From NCBI RefSeq assembly GCF_001411495.1, contig NZ_CP012981.1, positions 3,472,001 through 3,536,000 on the forward strand: DNA of 64,000 nt. Direction: 5' to 3'. This document shows, piece by piece, positions 56,489-63,935 of the stretch. The position numbers were made by a program, and so were the translations under genes. The first letter of the stretch is position 1; each line of letters opens with the position of its first letter. The DNA comes from Burkholderia cepacia ATCC 25416 (GTDB lineage Bacteria; Pseudomonadota; Gammaproteobacteria; Burkholderiales; Burkholderiaceae). The notes under the pieces were generated by a model. The model was given only the letters and a program-made list of their open reading frames with translations. It had not been told where the DNA came from and ran no database searches.

Positions 56489-56965
56489 ATGCAAGGCGAC
56501 AAGAAAGTCATCGAATATCTGAACGCCCAGTTGAAGAATGAACTCACGGCGATCAACCAGTACTTCCTGCATGCGCGCATGTACAAGCACTGGGGCCTCG
56601 AGAAACTCGGCAAGCACGAGTACGACGAGTCGATCGGCGAAATGAAGCACGCCGACTGGCTGATCGAGCGCGTCTTCATGCTCGACGGCCTGCCGAACCT
56701 GCAGGACCTGCACAAGCTGCTCGTCGGCGAGGAAACCGAAGAGATCCTGAAGTGCGACCTGAAGCTCGAGCAGATTTCGCAGTCCACCTGCAAGGAAGCG
56801 ATCGCCTATTGCGAATCGGTTCGTGACTACGTGTCGCGCGAGATCTTCGAAAAGATCCTCGACGACACCGAAGAGCACATCGACTGGCTGGAAACGCAGA
56901 TCGACCTGATCGGCAAGGTCGGCCTGCAGAACTACCAGCAAACGATGATGGGTTCGCCGGAGTAA
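56489..56965 (+). CDS. bfr: bacterioferritin
   Basis: 158-residue haem-containing ferritin that oxidises and stores iron in a 24-mer. Ferroxidase ligands Glu18, Glu51, His54, Glu94 and His130 are present, and Met52 is the haem ligand. At position 127, where E. coli Bfr has the last bridging Glu of ExxH, this protein has Thr (sequence DDTEEH), with Glu at 128 and 129. The pattern may be normal for beta-proteobacteria. GAACAAGGAAC precedes the ATG. murI follows 39 bp later, and the partner ferredoxin bfd lies beyond that. Confidence 0.97.
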   Translation: MQGDKKVIEYLNAQLKNELTAINQYFLHARMYKHWGLEKLGKHEYDESIGEMKHADWLIERVFMLDGLPNLQDLHKLLVGEETEEILKCDLKLEQISQSTCKEAIAYCESVRDYVSREIFEKILDDTEEHIDWLETQIDLIGKVGLQNYQQTMMGSPE

Positions 56966-57004
56966 GCGCGCTCCGCCCTTCCCGCCATCGCCACCCGCCC
57001 TTTC

Positions 57005-57865
57005 ATGTCGACACCTTCCGTTATCGCCGCGACGTCCACGACCGCTGCCCCCATCGGCATCTTCGATTCAGGGCTGGGTGGCCTGTCGGTACTGCGCGCC
57101 GCGCGTGCGCAGCTGCCCGACGAATCGTTCATCTACGTCGCCGATTCGCACCACGCACCTTATGGTCCGCGCGATGAGGCGTTCATTACGGAACGTACGC
57201 TGGCAATCGGCGAGTGGCTGGCCCGCGAAGGGGCGAAGGCGCTCGTCATCGCCTGCAACACCGCAACCGCACGCGCGATCGCCGCGATCCGCGAACACCT
57301 GCCGATGCCGCTCGTCGGCGTCGAGCCGGGCATCAAGCCGGCCGTCGCCGTGTCCGCGAGCGGCGTCGCGGGCGTCCTCGCCACGCAGTCGACGCTGAAC
57401 AGCCCGCGCTTCCAGGCGCTGCTCGACCGCTACGGCGCCGGCCGCCGCTTCATCTGCCAGCCCGGCCACGGGCTCGTCGAGGCCATCGAGCGCGGCGACA
57501 CGAACTCGCCCGCATTGCGCGCGTTGCTCGACAGCTACCTGCAGCCGATGCTCGACGACGGCGCCGATACGCTGGTACTCGGCTGCACGCATTATCCGTT
57601 CTTCACGGAAACGATTCGTGACCTTGTGGGCGACCGCCTGACGATCGTCGACACGAGCGACGCAATCGCGCGCCAGCTCGCCCGGATTCTCGACGAGCGC
57701 AGCCTGCGTGCGCCGGCCGGCACGCGCGCGGCGCCACCCCGCTTCTGCTCGACCAGCGACGGCCGCCAGTTGCAGGTACTCGCGTCGACGCTGCTCGGCC
57801 TCGCCGCACCGGTCGAATCCGTCACCATTTCCTCGCCGAACGCGCGCGCCTGCGCGACCGCCTGA
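57005..57865 (+). CDS. murI: glutamate racemase
   Basis: 286-residue cofactor-independent racemase that makes D-glutamate for peptidoglycan. IGIFDSGLGGLSVL is the N-terminal signature. The two catalytic cysteines lie in LVIACNTATARAIAAIRE and VLGCTHYPFFTETIRDL. YVADSHHAPYGPRDEAFI is also canonical. Full length. Located between bfr and bfd, an arrangement with no obvious metabolic logic; it may simply be read from the bfr promoter. Confidence 0.95.
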   Translation: MSTPSVIAATSTTAAPIGIFDSGLGGLSVLRAARAQLPDESFIYVADSHHAPYGPRDEAFITERTLAIGEWLAREGAKALVIACNTATARAIAAIREHLPMPLVGVEPGIKPAVAVSASGVAGVLATQSTLNSPRFQALLDRYGAGRRFICQPGHGLVEAIERGDTNSPALRALLDSYLQPMLDDGADTLVLGCTHYPFFTETIRDLVGDRLTIVDTSDAIARQLARILDERSLRAPAGTRAAPPRFCSTSDGRQLQVLASTLLGLAAPVESVTISSPNARACATA

Positions 57866-57974
57866 CACGAGCCGGCACGCCCGCTTCCGCGTGCCGCTCC
57901 ACCGCCCCCATCGTTTCAAGGGTCCGATGACCTTAAAAAAAGCCCGACCCGCGCTTGTCAACGTCCGCAAAATT

Positions 57975-57993
57975 AATGATAATAATTCGCATT
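57975..57993 (+). promoter_or_regulatory. Fur-box-like site before bfd
   Basis: AATGATAATAATTCGCATT matches the repeated NAT-rich, hexamer-based pattern of Fur operators (GATAAT-like units) in otherwise GC-rich DNA, 24 bp before the bfd ATG. Iron-dependent repression of bfd, which releases iron from bacterioferritin, is the expected logic. Confidence 0.72.
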
Positions 57994-58016
57994 AACGTTA
58001 GCTATCGCAACTCACC

Positions 58017-58253
58017 ATGATCGTCTGCGTGTGCAAGTCTGTTTCCGATCGCAAGATTCGCGCGTCCCTCGCAGAGGGTGTGAACTCTTTCGATGAACTC
58101 CAGTTCGAGCTCGGCGTGGCCACGTGCTGCGGCAAGTGCGAGGAGTCCGTACGCGACCTCATGGCCGAACAAGGCGTCTGCGCGAGCCAGTGCGGTGTCG
58201 AGCACCACGCTCATCCGATCCCGGTCACGTTCTACGAACGCAAGGCTGCTTGA
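58017..58253 (+). CDS. bfd: bacterioferritin-associated ferredoxin
   Basis: 78-residue [2Fe-2S] protein that donates electrons to bacterioferritin to mobilise stored iron. The four cluster cysteines are in IVCVCKSVSD (Cys4, Cys6) and VATCCGKCEESV (the CxxC pair). RKIRASLAEGVNSFDEL is typical of the BFD fold. A further Cys pair and a His-rich tail extend beyond the roughly 64-residue E. coli protein. It stands under the Fur-like box at 57975-57993. Confidence 0.95.
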   Translation: MIVCVCKSVSDRKIRASLAEGVNSFDELQFELGVATCCGKCEESVRDLMAEQGVCASQCGVEHHAHPIPVTFYERKAA

Positions 58254-58271
58254 CCGGCGCCGGGTGTGTAC

Positions 58272-58294
58272 ATGCGGCCCAGGCCGCATTTTTG
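58272..58294 (+). terminator. Rho-independent terminator after bfd
   Basis: ATGCGGC and GCCGCAT (58272-58289) form a stem with a four-base loop, followed by TTTTG. Confidence 0.75.
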
Positions 58295-58356
58295 TTTTGA
58301 CCGTCAGCAAGCCACCGTATGCGCGAGCCAGCGGCTTACCTGCCAAGGAGCCTGTC

Positions 58357-58419
58357 ATGGAATTGCTGATCGGATTTGTGACCACCGTTTGCATCTCGCT
58401 GCTGATCTTCCGCAAGTGA
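58357..58419 (+). CDS. 20-residue membrane microprotein
   Basis: AAGGAG (58345-58350) lies at ideal distance from an ATG opening MELLIGFVTTVCISLLIFRK and a TGA stop. The product is one hydrophobic helix with an acidic start and a basic end (RK), so it should insert with the N terminus out. Too short for family assignment. It sits between the bfd terminator and tonB, inside the iron block, and could share the tonB transcript. The strong ribosome binding site and clean helix argue for translation. Confidence 0.55.
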   Translation: MELLIGFVTTVCISLLIFRK

Positions 58420-58470
58420 TGCCGATTCACCCGCCGCGCCCCGGGTGCGACATCGTTCTTTCAAGCTAAC

Positions 58471-59202
58471 ATGCAGGCTTCGCATTCCACTCCCGCCAGC
58501 ATCTTGCCGGCTGCACCACGTATGAATCCCCGAGTGATCGTCGCCGCGGTCGGTGTGCTTGCCGCACATGCGATCATGCTGACGGCCGCCTGGCTCCATC
58601 GCAACGCGCCGCCGCCGGCGAAGGAGATCGAGGTTCAGTCGATCACCGCACAGCTCATTCCGCCCGCGCCCCCTGCCCAGCCGGTCGCGGTCCAGTCGGC
58701 CGCGCAGCAGCCCACGCCCCCCAAGCCCACGCCGCGCGTGAAGCCGAAGGTCGAGCCGAAGCCGGTACAGAAAGCCGTCCCGACGCCTCAGCCGGTCGCG
58801 CAGGCACCGTCGCCGACACCCGCGCCGGCAGTGGTCGATCCGACGCCGGCTCCCGCCGCGCCGGCGCCTGCCGCACCGGCTGCAGCACCCGGCCCGGCGC
58901 GCGAGACAATGCAGGTCAGCGCACCGAAGAACGTCACGGCGCTCAGCTGCAATTTCGTGAAGCCCGCCTATCCGACGATGTCGAAGCGTCGCGGCGAAAC
59001 GGGCACGGCTTATGTTCACTTCATCATCGGCGTGACGGGCAAGATCGAAAGCGTCCAGCTGCAGAAGAGCAGCGGCTACCCGCGTCTCGACGAAGCCGCG
59101 CTCGAGGCGACGCGCGCCAGCACCTGCCCGCCGTATATCGAGAACGGCCAGGCGATCCGCGCCGCCCATACGCTGCCCTTCAACTTCACGCTCGACGACT
59201 AA
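58471..59202 (+). CDS. tonB: TonB family energy transducer
   Basis: 243-residue TonB. A single membrane anchor (VIVAAVGVLAAHAIMLTAAWLH, residues about 20-41) is followed by a Pro/Ala/Lys-rich periplasmic spacer (about 60-145, with KPTPRVKPKVEPKPVQK). The C-terminal TonB domain contains PAYPTMSKRRGETGTAYVHFIIG and SSGYPRLDEAALEATRASTCPPY. It couples the proton gradient to outer-membrane iron and haem receptors with ExbB and ExbD, encoded directly after it. The start at 58471 has a weak ribosome site; Met18 (58522) is an alternative. Confidence 0.93.
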   Translation: MQASHSTPASILPAAPRMNPRVIVAAVGVLAAHAIMLTAAWLHRNAPPPAKEIEVQSITAQLIPPAPPAQPVAVQSAAQQPTPPKPTPRVKPKVEPKPVQKAVPTPQPVAQAPSPTPAPAVVDPTPAPAAPAPAAPAAAPGPARETMQVSAPKNVTALSCNFVKPAYPTMSKRRGETGTAYVHFIIGVTGKIESVQLQKSSGYPRLDEAALEATRASTCPPYIENGQAIRAAHTLPFNFTLDD

Positions 59203-59238
59203 CCCGTCATATTCGGTAGATTCAAAGGAAACAAGAAA

Positions 59239-59970
59239 ATGCAAAGCTACGGTATCGCGCACGTCTGGGCGCAAGGTGATTTCGTCACGCGCGCCATCGC
59301 GATCACGCTGCTCGTGATGTCGGTCCTGTCGTGGATCGTGATCGTCATCAAGGGCTGGAACGTGATCCGCCTGAACCGCCTGACGAAGAACGCCGAACAG
59401 GCGTTCTGGCATTCGGACAACTTCGACGACGGCATCAAGAAGCTCGGGCTCGCCGCCTCGACGCCGAACGACAACCCGTTCCTCGCGCTCGCGCTGTCGG
59501 GCAAGGAAGCCGCCGATCACCACCACCAGACGCAACCGCACCTGCACGACCGCATGGACGTGTCGGACTGGGTCACGCGCTGCCTGAAGGACACGATGGA
59601 CGAAGGCATCTCGCGCATGCAAAGCGGCCTCGCGATCCTCGCGTCGGTCGGCAGCACGGCGCCGTTCGTCGGCCTGTTCGGTACGGTCTGGGGGATCTAC
59701 CACGCACTGCTCGCGATCGGCGCATCCGGCCAGACGTCGATCGACCAGGTCGCGGGCCCGGTCGGCGAATCGCTGATCATGACCGCATTCGGCCTGTTCG
59801 TCGCGATCCCGGCCGTGCTCGGCTACAACGCACTCACCCGTGCGAACAAGGGCGTCGTCAGCAAGCTGCGCCGCTTCGCGCACGGCCTGCACGCGTATTT
59901 CGTGACGGGCGCGAGCCTCGCATCGTCGTCGACGCGCGACGGCCTGCGTCTCGCGACGCGCGCCAGCTGA
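59239..59970 (+). CDS. exbB: TonB-system proton channel subunit ExbB
   Basis: 243-residue ExbB/TolQ/MotA-family protein with three membrane helices: VTRAIAITLLVMSVLSWIVIVIKGW, ILASVGSTAPFVGLFGTVWGIYHALLAIG and LIMTAFGLFVAIPAVLGYNALTRAN. The second and third carry the conserved Thr residues that line the channel. AAGGAAAC precedes the ATG. Second gene of tonB-exbB-exbD. Confidence 0.96.
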   Translation: MQSYGIAHVWAQGDFVTRAIAITLLVMSVLSWIVIVIKGWNVIRLNRLTKNAEQAFWHSDNFDDGIKKLGLAASTPNDNPFLALALSGKEAADHHHQTQPHLHDRMDVSDWVTRCLKDTMDEGISRMQSGLAILASVGSTAPFVGLFGTVWGIYHALLAIGASGQTSIDQVAGPVGESLIMTAFGLFVAIPAVLGYNALTRANKGVVSKLRRFAHGLHAYFVTGASLASSSTRDGLRLATRAS

Positions 59971-59983
59971 GACGGGGTGAACC

Positions 59984-60412
59984 ATGGCAATGAACACCGG
60001 TTTCAGCGACGATGACGACGATGCAGTGATGAGCGAGATCAACATGACGCCGCTCGTCGACGTCATGCTCGTACTCCTGATCATTTTCCTCGTGACGATC
60101 CCGGCGATGCAGCACGCGGTGAAGATCGACCTGCCGCATGCCAGCAGCCAGCCTGTCGACGAGAAACCGCAGACGGTCGACGTCGCGATCCAGGGCGACG
60201 GCACGATCCTGTGGGACGACCATACGGTCACGCGCGAACAATTGCAGGAACGCATCGCGGAAGCGGCAAAACGCACGCCGCAGCCGGAGTTGCACCTGCG
60301 CGCGGACCGCAAGGTTGCCTACGAACACGTCGCCGAAGTGATGTCGGATGCGCAGGCCGGCGGTTTGACGAAGCTCGGCTTCGTGACCGAGCCGACCGCA
60401 AAAGCGAAGTAA
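59984..60412 (+). CDS. exbD: TonB-system subunit ExbD
   Basis: 142-residue ExbD/TolR protein. One membrane helix, INMTPLVDVMLVLLIIFLVTIPAM, contains the essential proton-carrying Asp. The periplasmic domain includes KIDLPHASSQPVDEKPQTVDVAIQGDG and the end VMSDAQAGGLTKLGFVTEP. 13 bp after exbB. The operon ends with the terminator at 60496-60527. Confidence 0.96.
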   Translation: MAMNTGFSDDDDDAVMSEINMTPLVDVMLVLLIIFLVTIPAMQHAVKIDLPHASSQPVDEKPQTVDVAIQGDGTILWDDHTVTREQLQERIAEAAKRTPQPELHLRADRKVAYEHVAEVMSDAQAGGLTKLGFVTEPTAKAK

Positions 60413-60430
60413 CGCACGCGCAATCAGGCG

Positions 60431-60486
60431 CTCGCCGGCTGCACCTGGCCGGCCGCACCTCGCCGGCCGCACCTCGCCGGCCGCGC
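60431..60486. repeat. four tandem 14-bp repeats
   Basis: Units CTCGCCGGCTGCAC, CTGGCCGGCCGCAC, CTCGCCGGCCGCAC and CTCGCCGGCCGCGC follow each other without gaps between the exbD stop and its terminator. Slippage-type microsatellite; no function evident. Confidence 0.85.
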
Positions 60487-60495
60487 ACAAAGTAA

Positions 60496-60527
60496 AAGGC
60501 CTTCATCGCCAGATGAAGGCCTTTTTT
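60496..60527 (+). terminator. Rho-independent terminator of tonB-exbB-exbD
   Basis: AAGGCCTTCATC (60496-60507) and GATGAAGGCCTT (60512-60523) form a perfect 12-bp stem with loop GCCA, ending in a run of T. Confidence 0.92.
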
Positions 60528-60810
60528 CATGCGCACGCGGGCGCCTTCGGGCGGCGGGCTCTTTGGCGGTATCGGTTACGCCTCGAGCAACGCAAATGCG
60601 ACTCTGCCGTGGTCTGCACGGACTGCGCGTTCTGCCCTATCTGGCTCACAATATATGCGGCCACCTGATTTCGCTCAGAACTTCCTTCACGAAATGGGAT
60701 TTCAATATAGGCTCGCACGCACGCGCATTCAAGGTTCCGGCGATTGAAACTTGCGATTGCAGGCGACGCTTCAATGACAAAACAAATTTGCCTCGCCGTG
60801 CACGTCGTGT
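60528..60810. other. 283-bp convergent gap, nothing recognised
   Basis: Less GC-rich than its surroundings. Short open frames occur on both strands but none has a ribosome binding site or recognisable sequence. It lies between the exbD terminator and the 3' end of the minus-strand LysR gene. Confidence 0.4.
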
Positions 60811-61785
60811 TCAGGTCGCCGAAACATCGGCCGCCGCTTCCTTCTTCGCACGCTCCGGACACCCCGGTTCCTTGTAGGCGCCGTGATCGAGCTTCTCGAC
60901 CAGATAGTCGACAAACGCACGCACCGCAGGCGGCATCCCCTGCCGCGACACGAACACCGCGTACAGCTGCGGCACGGGCAGCGTCCAGCCTGGCATCACC
61001 GGCGACAGTTGCCCCGCGCGCAGCGCGTTGCCGTACATCATCTCGGGCAGCGCCGCGATGCCGAGGCCATCGAGCACGGCTTCGCGAATCGTCATCAGGT
61101 CGGCCGTCACCAGCCGCGGGTCGTGTTCGTGCACGTGACGCGTACCGTCCGGCGCGATCAGGTTGAACACGTGCCGCCCGTCGACGCTCGGCGTATCGAG
61201 TGTTTCGAATCCGCTCAGGTCGTCCGGTACCAGCGGCGGCGCATTCTGGCTCAGCAGGCTCGGCGCACCGACCAGCATCTGCTCGGTGCGCCATAGCGGC
61301 CGCACGACGATATTCGCGTTCTGCGGCGGCTCCGAGCGCACACGCAGCGCGACGTCGATCGAATCCTCGAACAGGTCGATCACGCGATTCGTCACGCGGA
61401 CGTGCACCTTCACCTCGGGATAGCGGCGCAGGAATTCGGGCAGGATGCGCGACAGCATCGTCTGCGACAGCGTCACGGGCACACTGACACGCACCGAGCC
61501 GCGCGGCGATGCGCGCAACTGCTGGACCGCGTTCATTGCAGCCTGCGCTTCGGCCAGCATCGCCTGGCAGTGCTGGTAGAACAGCTCCCCCGCCTCGGTC
61601 AGCGCGAGCTTGCGTGTGGAGCGCTGCAGCAGGCGCACGCCGAGCGCCGCCTCGAGTTCGGTCAGGCGCCGCGACAGGCGCGATTTCGAGATGCCCAGCA
61701 CGCGCTCCGCGGCCGAGAAACCGCCATGTTCGACGACCTGCGAAAAGTACATGAGGTCGTTCAGGTTGTGTGCATCGATATTCAT
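60811..61785 (-). CDS. LysR-family transcriptional regulator
   Basis: 324-residue LysR regulator of the CrgA/DsdC-like branch. The helix-turn-helix is at the N terminus (LNDLMYFSQVVEHGGFSAAERVLGISKSRLSRRLTELEAALGVRLLQRSTR). The effector domain (about 92-300) includes GSVRVSVPVTLSQTMLSRILPEFLRRYP and FEDSIDVALRVRSEP. An additional charged tail ends KKEAAADVSAT. It is divergent from a pirin gene, a pairing frequent in Burkholderia and Pseudomonas where the LysR protein responds to electrophiles or quinones. Confidence 0.92.
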   Translation of the reverse strand: MNIDAHNLNDLMYFSQVVEHGGFSAAERVLGISKSRLSRRLTELEAALGVRLLQRSTRKLALTEAGELFYQHCQAMLAEAQAAMNAVQQLRASPRGSVRVSVPVTLSQTMLSRILPEFLRRYPEVKVHVRVTNRVIDLFEDSIDVALRVRSEPPQNANIVVRPLWRTEQMLVGAPSLLSQNAPPLVPDDLSGFETLDTPSVDGRHVFNLIAPDGTRHVHEHDPRLVTADLMTIREAVLDGLGIAALPEMMYGNALRAGQLSPVMPGWTLPVPQLYAVFVSRQGMPPAVRAFVDYLVEKLDHGAYKEPGCPERAKKEAAADVSAT

Positions 61786-61853
61786 CTCATCGTTCCAATT
61801 TCAGAACAATCCATTGCGAACCGTCGCGAATCGCGCGGTAAAACGCCCAATAT

Positions 61854-61884
61854 AATAGCGCTATGTTTCAAAAATAACGCTATT
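61854..61884. promoter_or_regulatory. inverted repeat in the LysR/pirin intergenic region
   Basis: AATAGCG (61854-61860) and CGCTATT (61878-61884) face each other across 17 AT-rich bases (CTATGTTTCAAAAATAA) in the middle of the 122-bp divergent gap. It matches the T-N11-A style of LysR sites and probably controls both genes. Confidence 0.5.
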
Positions 61885-61907
61885 CCGATGATTTCGAGGG
61901 TATCCGC

Positions 61908-62780
61908 ATGACGACCGCTCGCTCGCTTGACCGCACGTACCCCGCCCTTCGCACGACCGAAGGCGGCGGCTTCGTGGTTCACCGCCCGTTCCCGACCCGG
62001 CTGCTGATGGATTTCGATCCGTTCCTGCTGCTCGACGAAATGGGCCCCGTCGACTACGCGCCCGGCGAAGCCAAGGGCGCCCCCGACCATCCGCATCGCG
62101 GCTTCGAGACCGTGACCTATGCACTCGACGGGCGCTTCCGTCATCGCGACTCGTCCGGCCATGCCGGCACGCTCGGCCCGGGCGACGTGCAATGGATGAC
62201 GGCGGGCGCCGGCGTCGTGCACAGCGAGATGCCGGATCCTGAATTCGCGCAGGCAGGCGGCCGCTCCCACGGCTTCCAGCTGTGGGTCAACCTGCCGCGG
62301 CGCGACAAGCTGATCGCGCCGCGCTACCAGGAAATCCCGGCCGATCGCATCCCGAGCGCCACGTCGCCGGACGGTCTCGTGCGCGTGCGCGTCATCGCCG
62401 GCGAAGCGTTCGGCGTCCGGGCGGCGATCGAGACGCGCACGCCGATCCTCTACCAGCATTTCACGCTGCAGCCCGGTGCAACGGTCACGCAGCCCGTCCC
62501 GGCAGGCTATCGTGTATTCGCCTATCCGATCGACGGAACGGGCCTCTACGGGCCCGACAGGCAGGCAGTCGACGCACGGCACATGGTCGTGTATGGCGAC
62601 GACGGCGACACGGTCACGTTCGCTGCCGGCGACACGCCGCTCGACCTGCTGCTGATCGGCGGCGTACCGCTCAACGAGCCGATCGTCCGCTACGGCCCGT
62701 TCGTGATGAATACCGAGGAAGAGATCCGGCAGGCGGTCGTCGACTACCAGACGGGGCGCATGGGCCGTATCGAGGCATGA
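61908..62780 (+). CDS. pirin family protein
   Basis: 290-residue bicupin pirin. Metal-binding residues are in DHPHRGFETVTYALDG (two His), with GDVQWMTAGAGVVHSEMP supplying the later His and Glu. FDPFLLLDEMGPVDYAPGEA is the family lead-in. Bacterial pirins include quercetin-2,3-dioxygenases and redox sensors; which one cannot be told. Divergent from the LysR gene, its probable regulator. Confidence 0.9.
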   Translation: MTTARSLDRTYPALRTTEGGGFVVHRPFPTRLLMDFDPFLLLDEMGPVDYAPGEAKGAPDHPHRGFETVTYALDGRFRHRDSSGHAGTLGPGDVQWMTAGAGVVHSEMPDPEFAQAGGRSHGFQLWVNLPRRDKLIAPRYQEIPADRIPSATSPDGLVRVRVIAGEAFGVRAAIETRTPILYQHFTLQPGATVTQPVPAGYRVFAYPIDGTGLYGPDRQAVDARHMVVYGDDGDTVTFAAGDTPLDLLLIGGVPLNEPIVRYGPFVMNTEEEIRQAVVDYQTGRMGRIEA

Positions 62781-62879
62781 GGCGTGGACACACGGGCAGG
62801 TGCCGCGAAACCGCCCGTTTTGCGTCACAATGACTTCTTGAGCCATGTGGCCGCCCGCCACCAGAAGGAACCCGTCCCC

Positions 62880-63362
62880 TTGAACTTCGAACATCTGATC
62901 CAGATCAACTCCGACGATCCGGCCGTGCCCACCCTCACCCGCGACCAGCTCTGGGAAGGTCTCGTGCTGCGCGCCGAACAGCCGCAACTGTTCGTGCTCG
63001 GTCTCGACAGCTGCGTCGTCCACGAACGGACGGAGACGACGCTCGAACGCGAACTGCACTACGGTCACGCGACCGTGCGCGATCACGTCACGTTCACGCC
63101 GAATCAGCAGGTCCGCTACGACATCCGCGCCGCCGACGGCGAGATCGGCGGCTCGCTGACGATGACGATCGAGGAACGCGACGACCACGAGCTGTTCCTG
63201 CGTTTCGAATACCGCACGACGCTGGTCGTCACCGACGACAGCGAAGACGCGCGCCAGACGCACGGGATCGTCAAGGAGGCGTACCGCACGTCGGATATCG
63301 ACACGGTTCGCCTGATCCGCGAGTACGCGCAGGGCCGCAAGGATCCCGATCCGCTGCACTGA
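62880..63362 (+). CDS. AtaL-like (DUF1857) SRPBCC protein
   Basis: 160-residue START-fold protein of the DUF1857/AtaL-like group. LNFEHLIQINSDDPAVPTLTRDQLWEGLVLRAEQP is the family start, followed by SCVVHERTETTLERELHYG, VRDHVTFTPNQQVRYDI, and the C-terminal KEAYRTSDIDTVRLIREYAQGR. I take TTG at 62880 as start because AAGGAA lies upstream and the protein then begins exactly like its family. The open frame from 62784 adds an unrelated leader. Function in bacteria unknown. Confidence 0.82.
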   Translation: MNFEHLIQINSDDPAVPTLTRDQLWEGLVLRAEQPQLFVLGLDSCVVHERTETTLERELHYGHATVRDHVTFTPNQQVRYDIRAADGEIGGSLTMTIEERDDHELFLRFEYRTTLVVTDDSEDARQTHGIVKEAYRTSDIDTVRLIREYAQGRKDPDPLH

Positions 63363-63440
63363 ACCCGGCGGCGGCCTGCGGGCCGCCCCTTTGATTCAAG
63401 CTATCAGATTCACCATTCCGATCGATAAAGAGTTTTTGTA

Positions 63441-63459
63441 AATGGGAATAGTTATCATT
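63441..63459 (+). promoter_or_regulatory. Fur-box-like site before hemP
   Basis: AATGGGAATAGTTATCATT resembles the Fur consensus (paired GATAAT-type hexamers around a central base) in an AT-rich patch 42 bp before the hemP ATG. Iron repression of hemP is well known in related bacteria. Confidence 0.7.
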
Positions 63460-63500
63460 TAGAATTCATTCCATCGTATCGACAGTCACCGATCAACCGA

Positions 63501-63746
63501 ATGACCGACACCATGCGCCCGACCACGCTGACCTTGCGCCGCCCGACCGGCACCGCAGGCAGCAGCCGCCAGAAGACGGCAGCGGTCACCACGCCGGCGA
63601 AGCCCGCCGGCAACCGCGATGCAGGCACGCGGGTCGTCAGCAGCGATGCGCTGCTGCAAGGCCAAAGCCACGTCAGCATCGCGCATAACGGAGAGACCTA
63701 TCAGTTGCGCGCCACACGGCTCGGCAAACTGATCCTGACGAAGTAA
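63501..63746 (+). CDS. hemP: hemin uptake protein HemP
   Basis: 81-residue HemP/HmuP-family protein. The conserved C-terminal part is VVSSDALLQGQSHVSIAHNG followed by ETYQLRATRLGKLILTK, identical in layout to HemP of haem-uptake loci. The basic, Thr- and Pro-rich N terminus is variable in the family. In rhizobia and Burkholderia HmuP-type proteins help activate the haem receptor gene. No receptor gene is visible before the window ends. Preceded by a Fur-like box and followed by a structured 3' region. Confidence 0.92.
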   Translation: MTDTMRPTTLTLRRPTGTAGSSRQKTAAVTTPAKPAGNRDAGTRVVSSDALLQGQSHVSIAHNGETYQLRATRLGKLILTK

Positions 63747-63749
63747 CGA

Positions 63750-63935
63750 CAGAGTATTGTGGGGACCACCTCCCTGAGAGGTGTTGGGCATTAGCCAGCG
63801 TAACGGCTTGCACGCGAGATCTAGACCCCTTCGTGCAAACACACTCAAGCAGCCGTTGCAGCAAGCCAAGCCACTTTTTTGGTTCTCGCACAAGGAAGAA
63901 AAAAGCGACACGTCCTTCGACGTGTCGCTTTTTTT
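63750..63935 (+). ncRNA. candidate iron-responsive small RNA downstream of hemP (BrrF-like)
   Basis: No coding frame fits this stretch, but it is highly structured. CACCTC/GAGGTG (63767-63772, 63778-63783) form one hairpin. AACGGC (63802-63807) pairs with GCCGTT (63852-63857), enclosing TTGCACG/CGTGCAA (63808-63814, 63832-63838). A strong terminator ends it at 63935. From memory, an iron-starvation small RNA of Burkholderia cenocepacia, BrrF, has a Fur-regulated context of this kind; identity with this locus is an inference. The 5' end is not defined, and processing from hemP mRNA is possible. Confidence 0.6.
63902..63935 (+). terminator. strong bidirectional Rho-independent terminator
   Basis: AGCGACACGTC (63904-63914) and GACGTGTCGCT (63919-63929) form a perfect 11-bp stem with loop CTTC, flanked by an A run and a T run, so it can act in both directions. 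It closes the hemP/small-RNA unit. Confidence 0.92.
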
